Below, one piece after another: positions 35,974-41,974 of a stretch of 41,974 bases of DNA. Position 1 is the stretch's first letter. The number at the start of each line of letters is the position of its first letter. The stretch spans positions 1 to 41,974 of the forward strand of contig JAQVYH010000011.1 of the NCBI GenBank assembly GCA_029004515.1, written 5' to 3'. The notes beneath the pieces are model-generated. The model was given only the letters and a program-made list of their open reading frames with translations, had not been told where the DNA came from and made no database searches. The DNA is from Eubacteriales bacterium (lineage in GTDB: Bacteria > Bacillota > Clostridia > Monoglobales > UMGS1388). A program made the translations under genes and the position numbers.

Positions 35974-37190
35974 TGTATAATGAGGCTATAGAGTATATCC
36001 ACACTCGTAATATGTATGCTAAAAAGGACGGTCTTAATAATATCACCGCCCTATGCCAAGCCTTGGGTAATCCACAGGACAGGCTAAAGATTATTCATAT
36101 TGCAGGGACTAATGGGAAAGGCTCTGTTGCCGCTTTTATATCAACTTCACTAAAAATGGCGGGATACAGGGTAGGTACTTGTATATCGCCTTTTATTACG
36201 ATTTTTAATGAGCGTATCCAGATAAATGGCGAGTATATCTCGGATAGTGACCTAGCAGATTATACAACAAGGCTTGCCGATATCAATGTAGCCGTTACCG
36301 AGTTTGAATTTATTACAGCACTTGCGTTTATGTACTTTGCGGAAAAGGGTTGTGACTATGTGGTTTTGGAAGCAGGTATGGGTGGCAGATTTGATGCGAC
36401 AAATGTGATTAAAACCTCCGTTGCTTCGGTTCTTACCCTTATTGACTATGACCATATGCAGTTTCTTGGTGAAACAATCGAGGAGATTGCCAATCACAAG
36501 TGCGGAATAATCAAAAATGGTGGCAGGGTGTATTCGTATTATCCCCAGAGGGAAGAGGTGCAATCTGCTATAAAAAATACCTGTGAGCAGATGGATGCGA
36601 CTTTAACATATGCAAAACCAGTTGAAGATGCAGAATTTATCCTTGGGAAAACCACATTCAATTATGATGGTGATGTGTGGGAGCTTGGTATGGATGGGAA
36701 GTATCAGCCATATAACGGAGCGCTAGCGATTGAAGTATTAAAAGGATTGGGTATTGAAAAAAAGCATATCAAGGACGGACTGAAGACCGCCTTTATGCCT
36801 TGCCGATTCCAAGTTGCAGGGACTGATCCATATCTTATTTTCGATGGTGCACACAACATAAGCGGTTGTATGGCTCTTAGGGAGTCTATTGAGAAATATA
36901 TTGATACAAAACCTGTTATAATCTTTGGTATGTCTAGTGATAAGCAGTATAAGGAGTGCATAAAGATACTTGCGCCTCTTGCCAGCACCTTTGTTGTAAC
37001 TGGGTTTGAAAATATCCGTTCAACAGATAAGGATGTCCTTAGGTTAGCAGCAGAGGAGTATTGCGATAGTGTGATTTGCACCGATACAATTGCCCAAGCG
37101 ATGAAGCTGGATTTTTCGGGTCGTGACAGAATTGTTTGCGGTTCTCTCTATCTTGTGAGTGAGGGTGCAAGTCAGGTGGAAATGTCATGA
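35970..37190 (+). CDS. folC: Folylpolyglutamate synthase/dihydrofolate synthase
   Basis: Mur-ligase-type enzyme adding glutamate to folates in the cytoplasm. The 406-aa protein has the P-loop [16 protein letters not shown], the FISPH-like [34 protein letters not shown] and the C-terminal domain with [11 protein letters not shown]. The ATG is doubled and overlaps the valS stop. It ends before a bidirectional terminator. Confidence 0.95.
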   Translation: MMYNEAIEYIHTRNMYAKKDGLNNITALCQALGNPQDRLKIIHIAGTNGKGSVAAFISTSLKMAGYRVGTCISPFITIFNERIQINGEYISDSDLADYTTRLADINVAVTEFEFITALAFMYFAEKGCDYVVLEAGMGGRFDATNVIKTSVASVLTLIDYDHMQFLGETIEEIANHKCGIIKNGGRVYSYYPQREEVQSAIKNTCEQMDATLTYAKPVEDAEFILGKTTFNYDGDVWELGMDGKYQPYNGALAIEVLKGLGIEKKHIKDGLKTAFMPCRFQVAGTDPYLIFDGAHNISGCMALRESIEKYIDTKPVIIFGMSSDKQYKECIKILAPLASTFVVTGFENIRSTDKDVLRLAAEEYCDSVICTDTIAQAMKLDFSGRDRIVCGSLYLVSEGASQVEMS

Positions 37191-37205
37191 TGAATACGAA
37201 AAAAA

Positions 37206-37257
37206 GGGGCTGTAGCAAAACGATTTTTATAATCGGGTTGACTACAGCCTTTTTTTA
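37206..37257. terminator. Bidirectional terminator between folC and the cation exporter
   Basis: GGCTGTAG (37208-37215) and CTACAGCC (37242-37249) form the stem, with A7 on the left and T8 on the right. It separates two convergent genes. Confidence 0.88.
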
Positions 37258-37266
37258 TGGCAAGTA

Positions 37267-38163
37267 TTAATGATGGTGGTGATGATGATGACTACATTCA
37301 AATGCGTGACTGTTAGTATCACAGTGAGTATCATCACAAATTTCACCGATGTTTTCAAATTCTATGGTTGAATGTGAGATTCCGTGTTCTGTCAATTCTT
37401 CTTTAATATGCTTTTTGATGGTAGCAATGTCTGAATCTGTCACAACATGGAGTGTTGCTGCATTTTTATATCCATCCATACTCCAAAGATGGAGATGATG
37501 CACATCAGTAACACCCTCTACAGAGAGCAGATGTGCTTTGATTTCGTTCAAATCTATGCCGTTTGGTGTCTTTTCGAGAAAAATATTCAAAACGGATTTT
37601 AAGTTCTTAAGGGCATTAATGATAATAAAAATTGCAAGACCTATAGAAAGTATCGAGTCTAAAAACGACCAATCTGTAAATTTCATTACAACAGCGCCAA
37701 TAAGAACTATCGCCCATCCTATAACATCCTCTAGCATATGAAGATTTATGGATTTTTGGTTAAGAGATTCCCCACCGGAGGTAAAATACGCTGCGGCGAA
37801 ATTCACGACAAAACCAATAATACCAATAATAATCATTCCGTCATAATTGATTGGTTTAGGGTTTATCAAACGCAGCACCGCATTGTAGGCAACAAAAACA
37901 GAGCCACATAACAAAATTGTAGATTGAATGACGCTTCCTAAAACAGAATAACGATAATACCCAAAGGTGTATTTATCATCAGGTTTTTTCATACTTATTT
38001 TCTCAAATATGAATGATGTACCGATGCTAAGGCAATCTCCAAAGTCGTGAATGGAATCTGAAATAATCGCAATACTTCCTGTGATAGCACCGCCTATAAA
38101 TTCTATAATCGAAAATGTTAAATTAAGAAGAAATGCTAGAAGGATTTTTTTGTCCGTTTTCAT
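37267..38163 (-). CDS. Cation diffusion facilitator (zinc-type efflux) transporter
   Basis: 298-aa six-helix membrane antiporter that exports divalent metal ions in exchange for protons. CDF features are: SISIISDSIHDFGDCLSIG-like site in helix II (SDSIHDFGD), the second metal site HMLEDVIGWA in helix V, and a cytoplasmic C-terminal domain with VTDVHHLHLWSMDGYK. The very end is metal-rich: CDDTHCDT, then a C-terminal run of seven histidines. The H/D-x3-D pattern favours Zn or Cd/Co, not Mn or Fe, but specificity is not certain. AGGGGTG precedes the start. It diverges from an ArsR-AraC regulator, the likely controller. Confidence 0.92.
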   Translation of the reverse strand: MKTDKKILLAFLLNLTFSIIEFIGGAITGSIAIISDSIHDFGDCLSIGTSFIFEKISMKKPDDKYTFGYYRYSVLGSVIQSTILLCGSVFVAYNAVLRLINPKPINYDGMIIIGIIGFVVNFAAAYFTSGGESLNQKSINLHMLEDVIGWAIVLIGAVVMKFTDWSFLDSILSIGLAIFIIINALKNLKSVLNIFLEKTPNGIDLNEIKAHLLSVEGVTDVHHLHLWSMDGYKNAATLHVVTDSDIATIKKHIKEELTEHGISHSTIEFENIGEICDDTHCDTNSHAFECSHHHHHHH

Positions 38164-38194
38164 AAAAACACCCCTGAAATAATTATTGGATTAA

Positions 38195-38227
38195 ACAATT
38201 GCTTAATCGTTGTATTTATGATATTAT
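38195..38227. promoter_or_regulatory. Candidate ArsR-type operator overlapping the regulator promoter
   Basis: ACAATTGCTTAATCGTTGT (38195-38213) is an imperfect dyad with ACAA/TTGT ends, similar in length and AT-richness to ArsR/SmtB-family operators. A plausible plus-strand promoter, TTGCTT (38199-38204) with TATTAT (38222-38227) at 17 bp, runs through it. Binding here would repress the regulator gene and, by position, the divergent exporter. Confidence 0.5.
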
Positions 38228-38313
38228 ATTTATATTGAAAAATCAACACCATATGGCATAATACTTCCAATATGGAAAAAAAGATTTCCAAAAAGAACAA
38301 AAAGGAGTATAAG

Positions 38314-39051
38314 ATGAATAGAATATTACCACACAACCATTCCAGGGACAGCTTGATAAACAAAATTAACGAAAGTATGCCGACCACGGATGATTTTTAT
38401 ATCGTCGCAGAGCTTTTTAAATTGCTCAGTGATGCAAGTCGCCTTAATATATTCTGGACTCTTTGCCATGTAGAAGAATGTGTAATCAATCTTGCGGCTA
38501 TGCTTGATATGACAAGCCCTGCGCTTTCACATCATTTGAAAATTCTAAAGGTAAATAAGCTTATTACCAGTCGGCGTGAGGGTAAGGAGGTTTATTATAA
38601 AGCCGGTGATAGCGAACAAGTAAAAGTGCTGCATATGTTTGTTGAGAAAATCATGGAAATATCCTGCCCTGAGCGTACAAAAGCCAGCTGTGTGGAAAGT
38701 ACAAGTGAAGAAAAATTATCAGAACAGGAAAAAACCATATATGAAGTTCATAAGTATCTTGCAAATAATCTTGACAAACGCATCACTATAGAAGAACTGG
38801 CAAAAAAGTTTTTAATAAACACAACAACACTCAAGGATACATTTAAAGCGGTGTATGGCTGTTCTATAGCGGCACACATCAAGGAGCATAGAATGGAAAA
38901 GGCAGCAGAGCTTCTCGCAGAAACAAAGTACAGCGTTGATAGCATCTCTAAAATGGTTGGCTATGCAACTCAAAGTAAGTTCACAGTAGTATTTAATGAG
39001 TTCTACAAAATGGCGCCTTCTGAGTACCGCAGAAAACATACAGAGTTATAG
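38314..39051 (+). CDS. ArsR-AraC fusion transcriptional regulator
   Basis: 245 aa from ATG 38314, with AAAGGAG 7 bp upstream. Residues ~20-105 are an ArsR/SmtB winged helix: FKLLSDASRLNIFWTL, SPALSHHLKILKVNKLI, then SRREGKEVYYKAGD. The EECVINLA helix has one Cys where ArsR/CadC sensors have more. Candidate C-terminal helix ligands lie in EQVKVLHMFVEKIME. After a linker, residues ~150-243 are an AraC-type double HTH: ITIEELAKKFLINTTTLKDTFKAVYG, then YSVDSISKMVGYATQSKFTVVF and MAPSEYRRKH. Fusion of a metal-sensing repressor module to an AraC DNA-binding domain is uncommon; its divergent neighbour is the metal exporter. Sensed ligand is inferred to be a metal. Confidence 0.88.
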   Translation: MNRILPHNHSRDSLINKINESMPTTDDFYIVAELFKLLSDASRLNIFWTLCHVEECVINLAAMLDMTSPALSHHLKILKVNKLITSRREGKEVYYKAGDSEQVKVLHMFVEKIMEISCPERTKASCVESTSEEKLSEQEKTIYEVHKYLANNLDKRITIEELAKKFLINTTTLKDTFKAVYGCSIAAHIKEHRMEKAAELLAETKYSVDSISKMVGYATQSKFTVVFNEFYKMAPSEYRRKHTEL

Positions 39052-39173
39052 CAGAATATTACTCCTTGCAAATCGTATGACAAATTGTGACAGGGTAGTA
39101 CTTGGCTTTCTCTATCTTATGCGAAAGAGAGCGAATCAAGAGAGAATTTGACGATGAAAAGACATATTTCATC

Positions 39174-39203
39174 AAAGGAAAATAATGTATAATAATTGAA
39201 CTA
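39174..39203 (+). promoter_or_regulatory. Sigma-H-like promoter of the spoIIA operon
   Basis: AAAGGAAAA (39174-39182) matches the sigma-H -35 pattern RNAGGAWWW. After 12 bp ATTGAACTA (39195-39203) matches RNNGAATWW with one mismatch. B. subtilis spoIIA is transcribed by sigma-H, which supports the call. Confidence 0.7.
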
Positions 39204-39234
39204 ATAAAGAGCAAAGAATGCTCTTTATTTTTTT
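39203..39234 (+). terminator. Terminator hairpin upstream of spoIIAA
   Basis: AATAAAGAGCA (39203-39213) and TGCTCTTTATT (39219-39229) form a perfect 11-bp stem with a 5-nt loop and a T run. It sits on the predicted spoIIA transcription start, so it should stop read-through from the regulator gene without affecting spoIIA transcripts. Confidence 0.85.
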
Positions 39235-39261
39235 GACTAAATTTCAGGAAGGAATCAGCTT

Positions 39262-39609
39262 ATGAAGGTAATTATGGAAACGATTGACAAAAGCCTAATA
39301 ATCCATATGTTCGGAGAGCTTGACCATCACTATTCAGAAGAAATCCGTGATAAGATAGATGCGAAAATTTGCGCTACCGATGTGAGTACACTTATACTTG
39401 AACTTTCAAATGTAGCATTTATGGATAGCTCTGGTATTGGTGTTCTTATGGGACGATACAGATTGATGCAAGCGCAGGGTGGCAGGGTTGTCATCGCAGG
39501 GATAAGCAAAAGCATTGAAAAGATATGGGATGTTTCTGGTCTTGGAAAGATTATCCCAAGATATTCGGATATCGCTCAGGCTTTGGGAGGAATGGAGGTA
39601 TTAAGGTGA
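39262..39609 (+). CDS. spoIIAA: Anti-sigma-F factor antagonist SpoIIAA
   Basis: STAS-domain protein (115 aa) that frees sigma-F in the forespore by binding SpoIIAB when unphosphorylated. The phosphorylation motif FMDSSGIGVLMGRY places the likely target Ser at residue 57. AGGAAGGAA lies upstream of the ATG. It is first of three overlapping genes in the conserved order; the stop overlaps the spoIIAB GTG by four bases. Confidence 0.96.
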   Translation: MKVIMETIDKSLIIHMFGELDHHYSEEIRDKIDAKICATDVSTLILELSNVAFMDSSGIGVLMGRYRLMQAQGGRVVIAGISKSIEKIWDVSGLGKIIPRYSDIAQALGGMEVLR

Positions 39610-40031
39610 CTAATGAAATGAAAGTACAATTTTTAAGTCGCTCGGTGAACGAGGGATTTGCTCGTCTGGCTGCGGCGGCGATGGTTATGCAATGCGATCC
39701 GACTCTTGAGGAGCTTTCGGACATAAAGGTTGCGGTATCAGAGGCGGTTACAAATTCTATTGTACATGGTTATCCGGGAGTTACAGGGTTTATCAATATG
39801 GAATGCAGACTCTTTGAGGACGGACTTGTGGAAATATCTGTTATAGACTATGGCAGGGGGATTGAGGATGTTGATAAGGCTCGTCAGCCACTCTTCACAA
39901 CGAATTCGGATGGAGAGAGGTCAGGAATGGGCTTTACTGTTATGGAAACTTTTATGGATAGCGTACAGGTGGAATCTGCCTTGGGGCGCGGCACAAGGGT
40001 TGTTATGCAAAAGCGACTGACCCCTCGATGA
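39606..40031 (+). CDS. spoIIAB: Anti-sigma-F factor and serine kinase SpoIIAB
   Basis: GHKL-type ATPase (141 aa) that binds and holds sigma-F and phosphorylates SpoIIAA. The start is GTG 39606 (MTNEMKVQFLSRSVNEGFAR), aligning with SpoIIAB N-termini and preceded by GGAGG; an upstream in-frame start would extend far into spoIIAA. N-box EAVTNSIVHGY, G1 DYGRGI and G2 SGMGFTVME are present. It overlaps spoIIAA and sigF by GTGA and ATGA respectively. Confidence 0.96.
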   Translation: MTNEMKVQFLSRSVNEGFARLAAAAMVMQCDPTLEELSDIKVAVSEAVTNSIVHGYPGVTGFINMECRLFEDGLVEISVIDYGRGIEDVDKARQPLFTTNSDGERSGMGFTVMETFMDSVQVESALGRGTRVVMQKRLTPR

Positions 40032-40738
40032 ATAGTTATGACACAATCCGTCTTGCCACAACAGGAGATGTGGATGCGAGAGAACAGCTTGTAAGTGATA
40101 ACTCACCCCTTGTGTGGAGCATCGTTAGGCGATTTATGGGGCGAGGCTATGAGGTTGATGACCTCTTTCAGGTAGGATGTATGGGCCTTATAAAGGCGAT
40201 TGACCGCTTTGACTTTAGCTACGGTGTGCAGTTTTCTACATATGCAGTTCCCATGATTACAGGTGAGATAAAAAGATATATCCGTGATGATGGGGTGATT
40301 AAGGTAAGTCGTCATCTTAAGGAGTTATGGATTAAGATTTGCTCTGCTCGAGAGCAATATATAAAAGTAAATGACTGCGAGCCACCTACATCATATCTTG
40401 CACAGCTACTTGAGGTCAGCGAGGATGAAATCATCCTTGCAACTGACGCTTCCCGTCCTTGTGACTCCTTTGACCGAGAGCTTGGTGACAAAGGCAAGAA
40501 CACACTCGGAGATACTATAGAAAGCAAAACAGATACTGAAAACTCAACCATAAGTCGCCTTGTTATCAGGGAGGCTATGGGCTCTTTTACTGTGCGTGAA
40601 CAACAGATAATTGCAATGAGGTATTTCTATGACAAAACTCAAACCCAGGTTGCCCATGCCCTTGGAATCTCGCAGGTGCAGGTTTCTCGTATAGAGAAGC
40701 GGTTACTGCTCCGTATGAGAGAAATGCTTGCGGAGTAG
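40028..40738 (+). CDS. sigF: Forespore-specific RNA polymerase sigma-F factor
   Basis: Sporulation sigma factor (236 aa) that directs the first forespore gene set after septation. Region 2 shows YEVDDLFQVGCMGLIKAIDRFD and FSTYAVPMITGEIKRYIRD. Region 3 has the conserved SRHLKEL, and region 4 ends with MRYFYDKTQTQVAHALGISQVQVSRIEKR-type HTH (cited in parts: TQTQVAHALGISQ, QVSRIEKRLL). It is last gene of the spoIIA operon, followed by a terminator palindrome. This is strong evidence that the organism forms spores or recently did. Confidence 0.96.
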   Translation: MNSYDTIRLATTGDVDAREQLVSDNSPLVWSIVRRFMGRGYEVDDLFQVGCMGLIKAIDRFDFSYGVQFSTYAVPMITGEIKRYIRDDGVIKVSRHLKELWIKICSAREQYIKVNDCEPPTSYLAQLLEVSEDEIILATDASRPCDSFDRELGDKGKNTLGDTIESKTDTENSTISRLVIREAMGSFTVREQQIIAMRYFYDKTQTQVAHALGISQVQVSRIEKRLLLRMREMLAE

Positions 40739-40784
40739 AGCTGATTAAAATGTAAAATAAAAAATGTATAATGTAAAATTAATG

Positions 40785-40812
40785 AAGGGAATTGCATATG
40801 CAATTCCCTTTT
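40785..40812 (+). terminator. Terminator palindrome after sigF
   Basis: A perfect 26-bp palindrome centred on GCATATGC (AAGGGAATTGCAT / ATGCAATTCCCTT) followed by TT; the T run is short, so strength is uncertain. Confidence 0.7.
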
Positions 40813-40820
40813 ATCATATT

Positions 40821-40900
40821 CTTAAATTCACACATTATCATTATGCGTCCTACACTATGTCTTAAATCTATACATTCCCATTATGCGTCCTACACTTTAG
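40821..40900. repeat. Two tandem ~40-bp repeats with an 18-bp identical core
   Basis: CTTAAAT...CATTATGCGTCCTACACT occurs twice in a row (cores at 40839-40856 and 40879-40896). A third copy of the 18-bp core is at 41070-41087. The surroundings are AT-rich and non-coding. Confidence 0.75.
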
Positions 40901-40913
40901 GGAATAGGTAAAA

Positions 40914-40999
40914 ATGCGTAGGATGGACAAACTGAGCCAACGGGTTATCCGAAGGTGTACACAGGTACACCGAGAGACGAAGTTTGTTCATAGCATAAT
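40914..40999 (-). repeat. Palindromic repeat element, third copy (related to unit B)
   Basis: On the minus strand GAACAAACTTCGTCTCTCGG (40989-40970) matches unit B at 18 of 20 bases, and CTCAGTTTGTCC (40936-40925) matches at 11 of 12. The outer stem GAACAAACT/AGTTTGTCC and a GGTGTAC/GTACACC hairpin can form. The middle differs from unit B. A 60-aa open frame across it is rejected as a gene. The element sits between copies 2 and 3 of the 18-bp repeat. Confidence 0.72.
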
Positions 41000-41016
41000 G
41001 GTAGTAATAATAAATA

Positions 41017-41040
41017 AGGATTTGCATTTTTGCAAATCCT
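41017..41040. terminator. Hairpin, possible terminator downstream of ylmH
   Basis: AGGATTTGCA (41017-41026) and TGCAAATCCT (41031-41040) form a perfect 10-bp stem around TTTT. The minus-strand side runs into T-rich sequence. It lies about 80 bp beyond the ylmH stop, so assignment is uncertain. Confidence 0.45.
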
Positions 41041-41069
41041 AACACTATCTTTTTTAATTTCCACATTAC

Positions 41070-41087
41070 CATTATGCGTCCTACACT
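41070..41087. repeat. Third copy of the 18-bp CATTATGCGTCCTACACT core
   Basis: Identical to the cores at 40839-40856 and 40879-40896. The flanks (TTTAATTTCCACATTAC) also resemble those copies. The rest of the 380-bp gap between sigF and ylmH holds no gene that I can support. Confidence 0.75.
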
Positions 41088-41118
41088 TTTTTAACATTCC
41101 CTATTAACATTCCATATC

Positions 41119-41856
41119 TTATTTGGGGGCTTTTATTGTTATAACCGTTCTGCCTTTTTTGGTAGTTCCATCAATTGATTCAATGATGAATCTGCCTCCG
41201 CCACGCAGGGAGATAATATCCCCTTGATTAACCATTTTGGACAGATTATTGCAGATGGTATGGTTTATCTGCACTTTGTCCGAATTAATCTTATCTGCCC
41301 CATCATTTCGAGATAGGTTATAAACACCGGAGATTATGCAATCAAGGCGCATTGATGAAATTATAACGGTTTTAGTATCAAATTCTGTTTCGCTTCTGCG
41401 AAGCTGTCTTATGCTCCTTTGGCTACAACTTGCATTCTGTCTGCCGATTTTAGTGAGATTCTGGAGAATATAGTTTGTAATTTCGCAAAGTACAACCATA
41501 TCACAACCATTATCATATACAACCATATCGCCGATTCTGTCACGCTTGATTCCAAGACCCATAACAGAACCCAGATAATCCCTGTGAGTGAGGGGCTTAT
41601 TGCCGCTTACTGCCACACGGATAACACAGATGGTGTCCTCAATATCCGCATTTGTGTATTCATCAGGCATTATAAAAAGCACCTTTCGTTCTGCTTCCTC
41701 ATAGCCTCCCTCAAAGGTGTGGCTAACTCCAATAAGCTGTGGCTGTGCCACAGCCTGCTGGCTGGGATCCAGAAACTCCGTGTGCATAGTAGTATAGTAT
41801 TTTTCGCTGTGGGCAATCTTGCCCTTAATGTTTGAAATTAATATTTTATCTTCCAT
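41119..41856 (-). CDS. ylmH: YlmH-like RNA-binding protein (S4 domain)
   Basis: 245 aa from ATG 41856. YlmH-family proteins have an N-terminal region with HTEFLDPSQQAVAQ (here intact), a central RRM-like domain and a C-terminal S4 RNA-binding domain (DKINSDKVQINH, VNQGDIISLRGGGRFIIES). YlmH works in ribosome rescue or late cell-division context in Firmicutes, often beside divIVA and sepF, which are absent here. No Shine-Dalgarno sequence is seen; the promoter ends 9 nt before the ATG, so the mRNA may be leaderless. An in-frame ATG at 41883 would give nine extra residues but lies inside the promoter. Confidence 0.85.
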   Translation of the reverse strand: MEDKILISNIKGKIAHSEKYYTTMHTEFLDPSQQAVAQPQLIGVSHTFEGGYEEAERKVLFIMPDEYTNADIEDTICVIRVAVSGNKPLTHRDYLGSVMGLGIKRDRIGDMVVYDNGCDMVVLCEITNYILQNLTKIGRQNASCSQRSIRQLRRSETEFDTKTVIISSMRLDCIISGVYNLSRNDGADKINSDKVQINHTICNNLSKMVNQGDIISLRGGGRFIIESIDGTTKKGRTVITIKAPK

Positions 41857-41865
41857 AATAAAATT

Positions 41866-41894
41866 ATTATAACAAATTATCATCCATAGTTCAA
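41866..41894 (-). promoter_or_regulatory. Promoter of ylmH, close to the start codon
   Basis: On the minus strand TTGAAC (41894-41889) and TATAAT (41871-41866) are 17 bp apart. The ATG follows nine bases after the -10 box. Confidence 0.72.
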
Positions 41895-41922
41895 TGTATA
41901 TTAAGCCTCTTTCTGTAAAAAA

Positions 41923-41931
41923 TATTATAAT
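41923..41931 (+). promoter_or_regulatory. Possible -10 region of the gene at the window end
   Basis: Overlapping TATTAT and TATAAT lie 22-25 bp before the ATG at 41953; no good -35 is visible. Confidence 0.3.
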
Positions 41932-41952
41932 AATATGCTTAGGAGTGATTAA

Positions 41953-41974
41953 TATGCAAAGAAGAACGGATTTG
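41953..41974 (+). CDS. Start of a gene truncated by the window end
   Basis: ATG at 41953 is preceded by TAGGAGTGATTAAT, a good ribosome-binding site, and opens M-Q-R-R-T-D-L before the window ends. The product cannot be identified from seven residues. It diverges from ylmH. Confidence 0.6.

Noticed and set aside
40890-41072. 60-aa minus-strand open frame between sigF and ylmH
   Set aside because: It crosses hairpins and repeats, has no ribosome-binding site and no protein-like composition.
40839-41087. CRISPR array
   Set aside because: Only three copies of an 18-bp repeat, irregular spacing, a structured element as one spacer, and no cas genes.
1-41974. tRNA or rRNA genes
   Set aside because: No cloverleaf with the GTTCGA/CCA pattern or rRNA core sequence was noticed on either strand; a tRNAscan-type search was not possible.

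Overview
The window looks like chromosome of an endospore-forming, AT-rich Firmicute of class Clostridia. The evidence is a spoIIAA-spoIIAB-sigF operon, an L20-type leader in front of infC-rpmI-rplT, MreB, lipoproteins with Gram-positive signal peptides, and Shine-Dalgarno sites throughout. Gut or plant-fibre lineages related to Monoglobus or Oscillospirales are a plausible home because of the large secreted carbohydrate-active proteins, but that placement is inference.

Layout. (1) 1-1620: the 3' part of mreB, then a Cys-rich membrane protein gene split by a one-base frameshift. (2) 1626-14612: a long plus-strand housekeeping run. A promoter and attenuator precede infC-rpmI-rplT; then come a SpoU/TrmH rRNA methyltransferase, dprA, topA, trmFO, ddl, murI, a DUF1934 protein, argS, a secreted protein of unknown function and an S41 (Ctp-type) protease. 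Many of these genes overlap by ATGA or lie within 30 bp of each other. (3) 14628-16049: citrate synthase with its own promoter inside a large palindrome. (4) 16050-16580: no gene, but a cluster of palindromic repeats. (5) 16582-32498: a carbohydrate-degradation island. It holds a secreted TIM-barrel-like glycosidase, a GH3 lipoprotein, an SDR reductase, a small lipoprotein, a DUF5054 pseudogene, a 1330-aa GH5 multidomain enzyme, a 1248-aa SGNH esterase with CBM32, and a cytoplasmic GH127 enzyme with a small membrane protein next to it. A repeat-rich 400-bp gap lies between the GH5 and esterase genes. (6) 33293-37190: valS-folC from a good sigma-A promoter. (7) 37267-39051: a divergent pair, a His-tailed cation efflux transporter and an ArsR-AraC fusion regulator. 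(8) 39174-40738: the spoIIA operon behind a sigma-H-like promoter. (9) 40739-41118: repeats. (10) 41119-41974: a ylmH-like gene, possibly leaderless, diverging from a gene cut off by the window end.

How the parts relate. The infC operon is probably autoregulated by L20 through the leader, and IF3 appears to start at AUC. The secreted enzymes would attack plant polysaccharide outside the cell. No SusCD pair, ABC sugar importer or PTS is present, so uptake must be encoded elsewhere, unless the small membrane protein after GH127 contributes. Three of the secreted proteins share a beta-sandwich module with a V/F-x-V/A-W signature. The metal exporter and the ArsR-AraC regulator share a promoter region with a dyad suited to an ArsR-type repressor.

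The most unusual material is non-coding. One family of structured palindromic elements occurs at 16.05-16.30 kb and again at 40.91-41.00 kb, and compensatory base changes preserve its stems. A 246-bp palindrome-rich element appears to have been inserted into a bidirectional terminator, duplicating it. Neither has been checked against a database here.
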